Of a stretch of 64,000 bases of DNA, positions 18,201 through 27,026 are shown one piece after another. Position 1 is the stretch's first letter. Each line of letters opens with the position of its first letter. Source of the DNA: Chloroflexota bacterium. Lineage in GTDB: Bacteria; Chloroflexota; Anaerolineae; Aggregatilineales; Phototrophicaceae. The stretch is taken from NCBI GenBank assembly GCA_009841405.1, contig VXLV01000032.1, positions 82,174 through 146,173 of the forward strand, written 5' to 3'. Under the pieces are notes generated by a model. It was not told the origin of the DNA. It made no database searches and saw only the letters and a list, made by a program, of their open reading frames with translations. The position numbers and the translations under genes are program-made.

Positions 18201-18935
18201 TTAGTCATCCTCTTCATGGCCGAGGTAGGCGTCGATTACGGCGGGATCGTTCTTCACCGATTGCGGATCGCCATCGGCGATCAGCGCGCCATGATGCAGC
18301 ACCAGCAGCCGCTGGCTCAATTCGAAGACGGCATTCATGTCATGGCTGATGAAGATGATTGCCTTGCCACTTTCATGAACGCGGTGGATGTAGCTGGTTA
18401 TAGTTTCTTGCAAAGTCGGATGTACGCCGGCGAAGGGCTCGTCGAGGACAATAACGGCCGGGTCCAGCATGAGCAGGCGGCCCAATTCCAGCAGTTTGCG
18501 CTGCCCGCCGCTCAAGGCCCGGCTGTATTCATGCGTCAAGTGGTCGATTGTCAGCAAGCCCAGAATCTCGTGCGCCCGGTCTTCCAGGTCGGCTTTGCGC
18601 GCGTTGGGTTTCAACGCCAGGCCGGGCACCATCATGTTTTCCATCACGGTCATGCGGCCCAGCGCGCGCGTGATCTGGAAGGTTCGGCCCAATCCGGCGC
18701 GGGTAACGTCATAAGCCGGGTGACCGTCAATCCGCCTGCCGTTGAGATAGATCGTGCCCGAGCTAGGTTTGAGCATGCCGCTCAGCACATTGGTCAGCGT
18801 TGTTTTTCCGGCGCCATTGGGGCCGATCATGCCGATCAACTCAGGTTTCGTGACGGAGAACGATACGTGGTCAACCGCTTGATTGCCGCCGAAGCGTTTG
18901 GAGACCTTGTTGAGTTCCAGATTGATGTCACTCAT
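18201..18935 (-). CDS. livG: Branched-chain amino acid ABC transporter ATPase LivG
   Basis: Second ATPase of the Liv importer, 244 aa from the ATG at 18935. I prefer this to the track start at 18971 because GGAGG lies 6 nt upstream and the protein then opens SDINLELNKVSKRFGG, as expected. Walker A is GPNGAGKTT near 38-46, the signature LSGGQRK near 142-148 and Walker B VIVLDEPFAGV near 162-172. The long insertion between Walker A and the signature is typical of LivG. The start overlaps the end of livM by 8 nt, indicating translational coupling. Confidence 0.93.
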   Translation of the reverse strand: MSDINLELNKVSKRFGGNQAVDHVSFSVTKPELIGMIGPNGAGKTTLTNVLSGMLKPSSGTIYLNGRRIDGHPAYDVTRAGLGRTFQITRALGRMTVMENMMVPGLALKPNARKADLEDRAHEILGLLTIDHLTHEYSRALSGGQRKLLELGRLLMLDPAVIVLDEPFAGVHPTLQETITSYIHRVHESGKAIIFISHDMNAVFELSQRLLVLHHGALIADGDPQSVKNDPAVIDAYLGHEEDD

Positions 18936-20097
18936 CGTCCGCCTCCAGCGGCGCGTCGGCGTAGTCGTCATCGTCCTTGCGCTTGGATACGGTCTCCTTC
19001 ATGGCGAGGTCGCGCCCGCTGAACCAGGTGATGAAGGGATAGAGCAGGCCATTGCGCATGTATCGCAGGGTAAAGACCATGACTACGCCGAACAAGGCAA
19101 AGCGCCAGGCGCCCGTCTCCCAGACGAAGGCGTCGCCGCCATCGGCGGTTGTGAGGCCGAATGGCAGGGTAATGACCACTTCGCGCATCGCTTCCAGCAG
19201 ATAGCGAGAAATGAAGGCGCCGGCCGCCGCGCCGATCAAGCTCTCCATGCCGCCGATCACGGCATAGGCGATGATCAGCGACATCTGCAGCACTTCAAGT
19301 TGTTCGGGGATAATCCGCTCCGAGCCGACATCGCTATAGAATATCGCGCCGGCAAGACCGACAATCATGCTTGTGAAGACGAATATCAGGATCTTGTAGC
19401 GCACGACGTTGACGCCCAAAGCTGACGCGGCGTCCTCATCCTCGCGCATGGCGCGCAGGAAGAGGCCGATGGGCGAGTTGGCCACCCAGTGCATGGCGAG
19501 CAGACAGACGATCAAGAGCGCGAACATCAAGTAATATTCGACCTGCCGCGCCGTGTCAACGTCCGCAATTTGCAGCAGCGGACGCAGCGACAAGCCGTTT
19601 GAGCCGCCGGTGTAGTCGTACTCCGTCAGCATCATGATGCGGAACAGCTCGGAGAAGGCGATAGTGAAGAGCGCCAGGTAGGCCGCGCGCAGCCGCAGCA
19701 GGAGCCAGCCGATGACCAGGCCGACCAGGCCGGCGACCAGCGTGCCGATGATGATCGCGCCCAACGCGGAGAAGGACTCCGGCGTAATCGCGATTCCCAG
19801 CATCGCGAACACTATGCCGTCTCGCGCGATCAAGCCGGCAGCGTACGCGCCGATGCCCATGAAAGCCATGTGACCGAACGAGAACTGACCGGCGATGCCC
19901 GCCAACAGCGCCCAGCTGGACGACATAATCGCATAAAAGAAGCCGCTGATGAAAACGGTCTTGGCGTAGTTAGACTGTGATGTGTCGTTGGGGAACCACA
20001 GGAAGAACAAAATGACAAGGCCGAGCACGACGTATCCCAGACGGCGGCGGCCGATGCCCTGGTCGATTCTGCTTTCGATTTGTCGGAAGTATTCCAT
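18928..20097 (-). CDS. livM: Branched-chain amino acid ABC transporter permease LivM
   Basis: Polytopic membrane subunit, 389 aa, with about nine to ten hydrophobic segments. The conserved SSWALLAGIAGQFSFGHMAFMGIGAYAAG region near residues 55-85 and the MRAMREDEDAASALGVNVVRYK loop (ATPase contact) near 215-235 identify LivM. The C-terminus is charged and acidic (RKDDDDYADAPLEADDE), longer than in most homologues and probably disordered. The start lies 2 nt after the livH stop and its end overlaps livG. Confidence 0.92.
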   Translation of the reverse strand: MEYFRQIESRIDQGIGRRRLGYVVLGLVILFFLWFPNDTSQSNYAKTVFISGFFYAIMSSSWALLAGIAGQFSFGHMAFMGIGAYAAGLIARDGIVFAMLGIAITPESFSALGAIIIGTLVAGLVGLVIGWLLLRLRAAYLALFTIAFSELFRIMMLTEYDYTGGSNGLSLRPLLQIADVDTARQVEYYLMFALLIVCLLAMHWVANSPIGLFLRAMREDEDAASALGVNVVRYKILIFVFTSMIVGLAGAIFYSDVGSERIIPEQLEVLQMSLIIAYAVIGGMESLIGAAAGAFISRYLLEAMREVVITLPFGLTTADGGDAFVWETGAWRFALFGVVMVFTLRYMRNGLLYPFITWFSGRDLAMKETVSKRKDDDDYADAPLEADDE

Positions 20098-20099
20098 GA

Positions 20100-21647
20100 C
20101 TATAGCTGCTCCCGGCCGAAGAGCCCGGTGGGTTTCAGCAGCAGCACCAGGGCGAATATCACTAGCGCAAAGGCTTCTTTGTAGGCGGCGCCGCGGCTGG
20201 GGTCGGGGTGGCAGCCGGCGCCCAGGGCTTCCACAATGCCAACGACGATGCCGCCAACCAGCGCGCCGGGCACGGAGCCCAATCCGCCAAGCACGACAAT
20301 GACGTACGAGCGCCCGACCATTTCGGCGCCGACCCAGGGCACCCAGGCGAAGATCGGGATCAGCGCTGCGCCGGACATGGCCGCCAGCATCGAACCCATG
20401 CCGAATGACAAAGTGTTCATATTAGTCGGGTTGATGCCGGTTACGGCGGCCGCTTGCCGGTCCTGGCTGGTGGCGCGCAAGGCGCGACCGGTCCAAGTGC
20501 GCTGCAAAAAGTAGAGCAGGGCGAAGATCAGAATGATGCCCACGACCATCGCGAAGGCGCGGTCGCCAATGATGTTAATGGGGCCAAAGGCGAAGTCGTC
20601 CGTGATCTGCGTCCGCTGCAAAGTGAAGCGGCGAATATCAATGAAGCGGTCGGTGCGTTGCGGGAATGGGCCGGCGACCGCCAGGGTCGTGTACTCAATC
20701 ACGAAACCGAAGCCGAAAGTAATGAGAATAGCGTATTCGGATACGCGCTCAATTAGCCCTTCGTGCATGGGCTTCAAGAAGAAGCGTTCGAATACGGCGC
20801 CCATTAGAAAGACAATTGCGGCCGCGACGGGAATGCCCCAGATGGGGTTCACTTGTACTTCAGTCCCGGTCAGTTCGCTGAGCAGATTGCCGGCGTGCAA
20901 CAAGAAATAGAATGAGAAATAACCGCCAACCATATAGAGCTGCCCGTGGGCGAAACTCACGATGCCTTGCACGGAATAAATCAGAGTCAAGCCAACCGCC
21001 ATCAATGAATAAATGCACCCGATGACGACGCCATTTGCCGTCTGCTGCGTCAAGTATGTGACCGAGAATGGCGCTTGCACACAGGGATTGGTCGGATTTT
21101 GAATGGCGAAGAGCGTATAAATCTGCCAGGCGCCCAGCGAACCGAGGATGATCATCCAGTCGCGATTGATTTTGGGCGTGGTCTTCCACATCAGGCCGAA
21201 TATCAAGGGGCCGATGGCAAAGCCGCCGAGAGCGGCCGCGGTCAGGACATTCTGGTCATCGGCTTCCTCGTCGCGGTAATGACGGGGAATGAAGTAAGCC
21301 GCCAGCGCCGCCCAGAGCGGGCCCGCCAGTAACAGCCACAGCGCGGAGGGAAAATGCGGATCCACCACCCGCACCATCACCTGAGATGTGACAAACACGG
21401 TGAGGACGACGCCGATGGTCAGGGTCGTCCGGCGTATGAGCGTCGGCTCGAAGTAGAACAAGCCGAGGCCGACTGGCCCCAAGGCGAAACCGCCGATGAC
21501 GCCGGCAATCTTGAGGGTAGTGGCGGGAATCAAGTCTTCATTCTTGCGCCCGCGGTTGACGTTGGGCAGCAGAAACAAACCCACGGCCGCCCATAACGGA
21601 CCGGCGACCATGAGCCAGAGAACAAATAGGGTGTCTTGAATGACCAT
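20100..21647 (-). CDS. livH: LivH-type permease with duplicated ~190-residue membrane extension
   Basis: Branched-chain amino acid permease, 515 aa, against about 290-310 for ordinary LivH. The LivH core starts near residue 190 (TANGVVIGCIYSLMAVGLTLIYSV) and contains IVSFAHGQLYMVGGY and the RALRATSQDRQAAAVTGIN coupling loop. The extra N-terminus holds about six hydrophobic segments and looks like a tandem repeat: LWLMVAGPLWAAVGLFLLP and LWLLLAGPLWAALAAYFIP begin the two copies, each continuing into a charged stretch and then GGFA.GP. The start has no clear Shine-Dalgarno. The extension is in frame without any sign of a frameshift. Its function is unknown; possibly it contacts the binding protein or LivM. 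Confidence 0.88.
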   Translation of the reverse strand: MVIQDTLFVLWLMVAGPLWAAVGLFLLPNVNRGRKNEDLIPATTLKIAGVIGGFALGPVGLGLFYFEPTLIRRTTLTIGVVLTVFVTSQVMVRVVDPHFPSALWLLLAGPLWAALAAYFIPRHYRDEEADDQNVLTAAALGGFAIGPLIFGLMWKTTPKINRDWMIILGSLGAWQIYTLFAIQNPTNPCVQAPFSVTYLTQQTANGVVIGCIYSLMAVGLTLIYSVQGIVSFAHGQLYMVGGYFSFYFLLHAGNLLSELTGTEVQVNPIWGIPVAAAIVFLMGAVFERFFLKPMHEGLIERVSEYAILITFGFGFVIEYTTLAVAGPFPQRTDRFIDIRRFTLQRTQITDDFAFGPINIIGDRAFAMVVGIILIFALLYFLQRTWTGRALRATSQDRQAAAVTGINPTNMNTLSFGMGSMLAAMSGAALIPIFAWVPWVGAEMVGRSYVIVVLGGLGSVPGALVGGIVVGIVEALGAGCHPDPSRGAAYKEAFALVIFALVLLLKPTGLFGREQL

Positions 21648-21713
21648 AAGTTTGCGTTACGTCAGTCTTGCTGGCGGGCCGACTCGGCGACCCGCCGGCG
21701 TTGACAAGGAAAA

Positions 21714-21740
21714 CAAGGGCGACCGAATCAGTCGCCCTTG
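21714..21740 (-). terminator. Intercistronic hairpin between livK and livH (attenuator-like)
   Basis: A perfect 10-bp stem CAAGGGCGAC / GTCGCCCTTG with a 7-nt loop. In the direction of livK-livH transcription it is followed by TTTTCC. It begins 13 nt after the livK stop. This resembles a partial intrinsic terminator that would give more binding protein than permease. A second GC-rich inverted repeat (GGCGGG...CCCGCC) lies a few bases further on. Confidence 0.65.
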
Positions 21741-21753
21741 TGTTTGCGAATCG

Positions 21754-23082
21754 CTAAGGTGTGGTTCCCGGCACGATATAGCTGGTACCGTGGGTCTGAT
21801 AGACCTCGGGATAAACGACTGCCGCTTCCAGTCCGCTTTGACCCGGCTCGTAGTATTGCATGACAGTCACGATCGGGTCTGGCCATTGATGCCACATAAA
21901 CTCCGGCGTGCCTTCAGGCAAGTCGGGATTATGCGCGCCGTACGCGAAGTAGTAGCGCCCTTGGGACAGCTCGATATCGACTGCCTCGATCGCGCCGACG
22001 ATGGCGGCGGCGTCATCATAGCTGCCGGCGCGTTCCATCGCGTCCTTCACAATATAGACCGCGTCGTAGGAGGCCATGGCGAAGCTGGGAATGAGATCCC
22101 CCCAGGCTTCCTCGTACTTGCCGTTCAACTCGGCTGCAGCTTCGCTGAACAAGCTTGGGATGATGCCCACGCGATTGAAGGCGCAGTAGTTGCCATCGGG
22201 GACGGTCGCCCAATACTGATCCGACTGGAAGGCGATCTGATTGGTGACGCAGATGGTGTCTTCGGACGGCGCGATGCCCAGCTCCGACATTTGCTGCGTG
22301 AGGTTGAACGACGTCTCGCCCGTGACCAAGATGCGGATGACATCTGGCGCTTCGGCGCGCGCCTGAATCCGGCTCAAGATCGGGACGAAGTCTTCCGTGC
22401 CCAATTCGACGTCAATCTTGGTGACGGTAGCGCCAGCCGCTTCAAAGCGCTCAGCTTCGTCGGCCGCCGCCGGTTGACCGTAGTCCGTGTTTTCCACGAT
22501 CAAGACAACATCTTCGACGCCCAGGCTGAGCAGCCAGTCGACGACAACGCTGCCGACCATCGAGCTGGCGGGCGAGATCCGGAATATGTGGTCGATACCG
22601 TCTGCAAACCGCGGCGGCGCGCCATCGTATTCGAGGATGCCGTTGGCGCTGACGTTGTCGTTCCAGGGCTCGGAGAAGACGGTCGGAATCGCGTTCGCTT
22701 CCAGCATGCCCATGGTCGCCAAACCGACCGCGCTATGGTAGACGCCCACCATCGCGTCGACGCCGTCTTCCTGGATCAGGCGCTCAGTTACCGCTTGGCC
22801 GCGCTCGGGGCTGCCTTCGGAATCGCCCGTGACGACATCAAGCATGTAATTCACGCCGTCAATCTGTACGCCGCAGTCGGCGTTGATATCGTCGGCTGCC
22901 TGGTTAAAGGCCCAGTCCATGGCGACGCCGCCGGCTACCGCGCCGGGCGCGGATAAGGGCGCCAAGCCGCCGATCGTGATGGTGTAATCTGCGAATTCGC
23001 AATGCCCGTCGGCCTGCGCCATGCCCATCGGCATAATGGCAAGCAAGGCAATCAGGCAAATCAAGATGGTCTTGCGTTTCAT
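21754..23082 (-). CDS. livK: Branched-chain amino acid ABC transporter substrate-binding protein
   Basis: Exported ligand-binding protein of the Liv family (periplasmic binding fold type I), 442 aa. A Sec signal peptide (RKTILICLIALLAIMPMGMAQA) precedes the mature start near ADGHCEFADYTITIGGLAPLS. The opening IGGLAPLSAPGAVAGG and the VDAMVGVYHSAV segment are characteristic of Peripla_BP_6 proteins. AAGGAGGAG lies just before the ATG. It is the first gene of the liv operon, followed by an attenuator-like hairpin. The ligand may be an amino acid or a related small molecule; the sequence does not decide it. Confidence 0.9.
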   Translation of the reverse strand: MKRKTILICLIALLAIMPMGMAQADGHCEFADYTITIGGLAPLSAPGAVAGGVAMDWAFNQAADDINADCGVQIDGVNYMLDVVTGDSEGSPERGQAVTERLIQEDGVDAMVGVYHSAVGLATMGMLEANAIPTVFSEPWNDNVSANGILEYDGAPPRFADGIDHIFRISPASSMVGSVVVDWLLSLGVEDVVLIVENTDYGQPAAADEAERFEAAGATVTKIDVELGTEDFVPILSRIQARAEAPDVIRILVTGETSFNLTQQMSELGIAPSEDTICVTNQIAFQSDQYWATVPDGNYCAFNRVGIIPSLFSEAAAELNGKYEEAWGDLIPSFAMASYDAVYIVKDAMERAGSYDDAAAIVGAIEAVDIELSQGRYYFAYGAHNPDLPEGTPEFMWHQWPDPIVTVMQYYEPGQSGLEAAVVYPEVYQTHGTSYIVPGTTP

Positions 23083-23280
23083 GTTGCACTCCTCCTTAGC
23101 TTCAACGATCCAACTTCGCTACGGCGCGTTGCCGCAGCTTTTAGCCGTGCCGCGTCGCTTGTGGCATAGAGAGATACAAGTTATGGCGATGTCTGCGATC
23201 TGCCTGTTGAGCAATGTTGACAGACACTTCAGAACCTGAGGGCTGGGCGCGCCCAGCACAGCCAGCGCTGCGACATTTTG

Positions 23281-23309
23281 AGATTAACTTGGATATAGTG
23301 TTTTGTCAA
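23281..23309 (-). promoter_or_regulatory. Candidate promoter for livKHMGF
   Basis: On the minus strand TTGACA (23309-23304), a 17-bp spacer and TAATCT (23286-23281). The -10 is poor (3 of 6), so this is tentative. It would give a leader of about 190 nt before livK. Confidence 0.35.
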
Positions 23310-23341
23310 GCCGGCGCGCTCTGCCCGCCCGGGCGCCTGGT

Positions 23342-23370
23342 TTGACAGGCTAGTTTAGATGCAGTACATT
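23342..23370 (+). promoter_or_regulatory. Sigma70-type promoter for the peptide-importer operon
   Basis: Consensus TTGACA (23342-23347), a 17-bp spacer and TACATT (23365-23370). The predicted transcript start near 23377 gives a leader of about 167 nt to the ATG at 23544, long enough to carry regulation, though no known riboswitch pattern was recognised. Confidence 0.6.
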
Positions 23371-23543
23371 CTCCCACATTGTTCGACTGGGCGCGCCGCG
23401 CAGTCTGGCATCGCCTGCGGATGCCGCGGCGGACGCGTGTCGGAGCAGTGTGACGGCGTGTCCGGCAATGTCAAGCAGGGAGGATACAGGCGAAGAACTC
23501 AGTTAGGGATGGAACGCTCGCAATCAGTGAAAGGAATGTATCG

Positions 23544-25064
23544 ATGAAATTGTTAAGATCTCTAGCGCCGCTCGTGCTGATCGTCGCGCTGATAGTTGGC
23601 ATGGGCATTGTGACTACCGCTCAGATGTCGGAGTCGGTGCTGCACGCGGCGCATGACGCCGAGTGGACCGGGCTGGATCCGCATGTCGCCAGCACTGTGT
23701 CGAGCTTCCACGTGCTGGCGAATGTCGTGGAATCCTTGACGACCAACAATGACAGTCTGGAACTGACGCCGCTGCTGGCTACCGATTGGTCGCAGTCGGA
23801 AGACGGCGCAACCTGGACGTTTAACTTGCGCGAAGGCGTGATGTTCTCCAACGGCGTAGAAATGACCTCCGAACATGTCGTCTTTTCGATGAATCGTATC
23901 CTCGACCCCGACACCGGCTCCGGTCGCGTCGCCTCAGTCGGCGGCGCGGGCACGGTTTGGGAAGCCATGGGCGATTATTCCGTGACCGTCACCACACCCG
24001 AGCCAAACGCGATTCTGCCGATTCTGCTTTCGAGCCGCGCAACAGCGGTTGTGCATCCCGACAGCGTCGATGAGAACGGCGTCATCGTCGTGCCGATTGG
24101 CACGGGCCCCTTCACGGTGGAAGACCTGGACGGCACGATTAGCATGACCCTGGCCAAGAATGAAAACTACTGGCAGGAGGGCTTGCCCTTGCTGGACGCG
24201 GTTGAAATCACTGTCATTCAGGAAGACGCGGCCCGCGAAGCGGCGCTGATAGGCGGTGAAGTCGACTTCGTCACCAGCGTCGGCCGCCAGGCGGTGGCGG
24301 CCCTGCAAGAGAATCCCGATGTGACTGTGCTGGTGTCGCCGGCGCTGGCGTACAAGTACATCGGCTTGAATCTGATGCGCGAGCCCTATGACGATGTGCG
24401 CGTGCGCCAGGCCATCGCCTACGCGATTAATCGCGACGACCTCTGCGCGGCGGGCGACTTCGGTTTGTGCACGCCGCTCTACGGCGGGCCAATCGATACG
24501 GCCAGCCCCTGGCACTTCGATTACGCGCCCTACTCGCAGAACATCGAGAAAGCCAAGGCGCTGATGGCGGAAGCCGGCTACGCCGACGGCTTCGATATGG
24601 AGCTGATGCCCACCTCGACATACCAGGATACCGTGCGGCAAGCGCAAGTCTTGCAAGCGCAGTTGGCCGCCATCGGCATCCGCACGACCATCAACGCGCC
24701 GGAATGGGCCGAATGGCTGGAGCTCGAAGGCAACTTCCGTTATGACGGCTACATCTGCAGCTGGAACGGCTTGATTGACGTCGAGCAGTACTACTATCTG
24801 CAGCATCGCACCGATGAAGTCTTCAACTTCACCGGCTACAGTGATCCGGCATTTGACGCGCTGGTCGAAGAGGGACGCACCATCTCGGACTTTGACGAGC
24901 GTTACGCCATCTACGAGCAGGCTAATCAGATTCTGGTTGACGCAGTACCCTACGTGTACTTCTACAACCCGGCATTCGTCCGCGCGATGAGCCCGAGCGT
25001 TCAGGGTTATGTCTTGCGCCCGGACAACAACAATCTCTACATGAACACCTGGCTCGAAGGCTAG
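23544..25064 (+). CDS. Peptide/nickel-type ABC transporter substrate-binding protein (SBP_bac_5)
   Basis: Exported binding protein of the DppA/OppA/NikA family, 506 aa, normal length. The signal peptide spans about residues 1-27 (KLLRSLAPLVLIVALIVGMGIVTTAQ). Family hallmarks are LDPHVASTVSSFHVLANVVESL near the mature start, the WTFNLREGVMFSNG stretch, and the VRQAIAYAINRDDLC helix near residue 285. A GAAAGGAATG ribosome site precedes the ATG. Ligands of this family include peptides, opines, nickel chelates and oligosaccharides; here they are unknown. It is the first gene of the operon, followed by a strong stem-loop and two permeases. Confidence 0.9.
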   Translation: MKLLRSLAPLVLIVALIVGMGIVTTAQMSESVLHAAHDAEWTGLDPHVASTVSSFHVLANVVESLTTNNDSLELTPLLATDWSQSEDGATWTFNLREGVMFSNGVEMTSEHVVFSMNRILDPDTGSGRVASVGGAGTVWEAMGDYSVTVTTPEPNAILPILLSSRATAVVHPDSVDENGVIVVPIGTGPFTVEDLDGTISMTLAKNENYWQEGLPLLDAVEITVIQEDAAREAALIGGEVDFVTSVGRQAVAALQENPDVTVLVSPALAYKYIGLNLMREPYDDVRVRQAIAYAINRDDLCAAGDFGLCTPLYGGPIDTASPWHFDYAPYSQNIEKAKALMAEAGYADGFDMELMPTSTYQDTVRQAQVLQAQLAAIGIRTTINAPEWAEWLELEGNFRYDGYICSWNGLIDVEQYYYLQHRTDEVFNFTGYSDPAFDALVEEGRTISDFDERYAIYEQANQILVDAVPYVYFYNPAFVRAMSPSVQGYVLRPDNNNLYMNTWLEG

Positions 25065-25073
25065 CCGATACGA

Positions 25074-25102
25074 GGGGCGGGTTGGCGTCGCTGGCCCGCC
25101 CC
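25074..25102 (+). other. Intercistronic stem-loop between binding protein and DppB-like permease
   Basis: GGGGCGGG (25074-25081) and CCCGCCCC (25095-25102) form a perfect 8-bp GC stem around a 13-nt loop, 9 nt after the binding-protein stop. No T-run follows. It has the same placement as the elements in the other importer operons. Confidence 0.62.
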
Positions 25103-25142
25103 ATACAGATTTCCCCCAGCCATTGGCATAGCGCTGAGAGGC

Positions 25143-26099
25143 GTGAGCAGCTTGAACTATCAGTATGTTTTGCAGCGATTGTTCACGGCGCTGATCGTTG
25201 TGCTGGGCGTCACCTTTGTCGTCTTCATGATCATGCAGATCGTACCGGGAGATCCGGCGCGCGTTGTTTTAGGTCCTTACGCCAGCGATGAGTCGGTTGC
25301 CGGCTTGCGCGAACGCCTGGGGCTGAATCGGCCCTTTTTTGTGCAGTACGCGGCATGGTTGGGCGGGGTTGTTCAGGGCGACTTCGGCCAGAGCCTGCTC
25401 AACGGGCAGGAGGTGGCGCCGCAGTTGTGGGGGCGGGTCGGGCCTTCGTTTGAGTTGGCAATGGTATCGCTCTTCGTTGGCTTGGCTATCGCCTTTCCCG
25501 TGGGCATGATTTCCGCGTTAAAGCCCGGCAGCGCCATCGACATCGCGGCGACGCTCTTCAGCCAAATCGGCGTCTCCGTGCCGACCTTTTGGATGGGCAT
25601 CCTGCTGGTGATCGTTTTCGCCCTGCAGTTGCGCGTGCTGCCGCCCAGCGGTTATACGCCAATCACCGAAGACCCGGGCGACTGGCTCGCGCATATTGTC
25701 CTGCCCGCTTTCACCGCCGGTTTCGTCAGCGCCTCGATTCAGACGCGCTTCATCCGCAGCGCCATGCTGGATGTCTTGAGCGCCAACTACGTCCAGACCG
25801 CCCGCGCCAAAGGCCTGGCGGAGCGTAGAGTCATCGTCAATCACGCCTTGCGCAATGCGCTTATCAATATTGTCACGATTATCGGCTTGCAGATTACCGC
25901 GCTATTCAGCGGCATCGTCATCGTCGAAGTCGTATTCTCCTGGCCCGGTCTGGGCCGGCTGGCGCTCAACGCTGTGTTGGAGCGGGATTATCCGCTGCTG
26001 CAAGGGGCGGTCTTCTGCGTCGCGCTGATGGTGACCATCGTGAATCTATTCATAGACTTGCTGTATTTCTTTCTCGATCCACGAATTGAGTTTGCCTAG
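25143..26099 (+). CDS. Peptide-type ABC transporter permease (DppB family)
   Basis: Inner-membrane subunit, 318 aa, with a GTG start. The N-terminus LQRLFTALIVVLGVTFVVFMIMQIVPGDPA is the DppB hallmark, with the first helix followed by the PGDPA motif. Six transmembrane helices are predicted. The EAA loop is YVQTARAKGLAERRVIVNHALRNALINI near residue 215-245. It starts 78 bp after the binding protein and ends 12 nt before the DppC-like gene. Confidence 0.92.
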   Translation: MSSLNYQYVLQRLFTALIVVLGVTFVVFMIMQIVPGDPARVVLGPYASDESVAGLRERLGLNRPFFVQYAAWLGGVVQGDFGQSLLNGQEVAPQLWGRVGPSFELAMVSLFVGLAIAFPVGMISALKPGSAIDIAATLFSQIGVSVPTFWMGILLVIVFALQLRVLPPSGYTPITEDPGDWLAHIVLPAFTAGFVSASIQTRFIRSAMLDVLSANYVQTARAKGLAERRVIVNHALRNALINIVTIIGLQITALFSGIVIVEVVFSWPGLGRLALNAVLERDYPLLQGAVFCVALMVTIVNLFIDLLYFFLDPRIEFA

Positions 26100-26111
26100 G
26101 GCGGCCGGGCA

Positions 26112-27017
26112 ATGACTTTAGGCAAGCCAGAACCGGCGCTGAATCGTATTGATGCCGACCAGAGTCTGGGGCCGGCCAACACGCTCTGGCGGGACGCCGG
26201 ACGTCGCTTGCTGCGCCATCGCTTGGCGATGTTTGGCCTGCTCGTGCTGCTGATCGTATTGGTGATGGGCATATTCGGGCCCGCCATCACGCCTTACGAC
26301 CCCAACGGCATGGACTTCGGGGATCGCTTCGCCAGTCCCTCCTTCGCCCACCTTATGGGCACGGACGACTTCGGCCGCGACACGTTTTCACGCATCATCA
26401 TTGGCGCGCGCGTATCCTTGCAAGTCGGATTCGTCGCTGTGAGCGTCGCGACGGTCGTTGGCGTCGGACTGGGCTTGATCGCCGGCTACGGCTCGCGCTT
26501 GACTGACGAGGTCATCATGCGCGCCATGGATATTTTGTACGCCTTCCCGGCGATTCTGCTGGCGATCGCCATCATGGCGGCGCTGGGCAAAGGCATCGGC
26601 AACGCCATGATCGCCATCGGTCTGGTCTATATTCCCATATTCGCCCGCATAGCGCGCGCGGCGGTGCTCGGCATTCGCAACGAAGAATTCATCATCGCGG
26701 CTAAAGCCATGGGCGCCGGCGACGCGCGCATCGTGATCGCGCATGTGCTGCCCAATGTACTGTCGCCGATCATCGTCGAGATCACCCTGAGCCTGGCCTT
26801 CGCGATCCTGGCCGAGGCGTCGCTGAGTTTCTTCGGTCTAGGCACGCAGCCGCCCGATCCGAGCTGGGGGCGGATGCTCGCCGAAGGGCGCGATTTCTTC
26901 CGCCAATCGGGCTGGATGGGGGTGTTCCCGGGCCTGGCGATATTCTTCACGGTCATGGGCTTCAATTTCCTGGGCGACGGGCTGCGTGACGCGCTCGATC
27001 CCAAGCTGCGGCGTTAG
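26112..27017 (+). CDS. Peptide-type ABC transporter permease (DppC family)
   Basis: Second channel subunit, 301 aa. After a cytoplasmic N-terminus come the first helix, then the DppC signature HLMGTDDFGRDTFSRIIIGARVSL near residues 80-103. The EAA loop is FIIAAKAMGAGDARIVIAHVLPN near 195-217. The ending LGDGLRDALDPKLRR is canonical. The DppD/DppF ATPases that usually follow are missing; the next gene is a spermidine-synthase-like membrane protein 9 nt downstream. ATP-hydrolysing partners must therefore be encoded elsewhere. Confidence 0.92.
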   Translation: MTLGKPEPALNRIDADQSLGPANTLWRDAGRRLLRHRLAMFGLLVLLIVLVMGIFGPAITPYDPNGMDFGDRFASPSFAHLMGTDDFGRDTFSRIIIGARVSLQVGFVAVSVATVVGVGLGLIAGYGSRLTDEVIMRAMDILYAFPAILLAIAIMAALGKGIGNAMIAIGLVYIPIFARIARAAVLGIRNEEFIIAAKAMGAGDARIVIAHVLPNVLSPIIVEITLSLAFAILAEASLSFFGLGTQPPDPSWGRMLAEGRDFFRQSGWMGVFPGLAIFFTVMGFNFLGDGLRDALDPKLRR

Positions 27018-27026
27018 GCGCGCGCA

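Larger units (their letters stand above)
23083..23543. other. 461-bp divergent regulatory region between livK and the peptide-importer operon
   Basis: The longest non-coding interval in the window. It separates two divergent importer operons and holds a candidate promoter for each direction (listed separately). ORFs here on the track are short, lack database-like composition and overlap the promoter elements, so I see no gene. No repeat or RNA structure stood out. Confidence 0.7.

Noticed and set aside
21640-22956. 438-aa plus-strand ORF opposite livK
   Set aside because: Antisense shadow caused by GC-rich codon use. The composition is His/Asp/Arg-rich with no motif, and livK is clear on the other strand.
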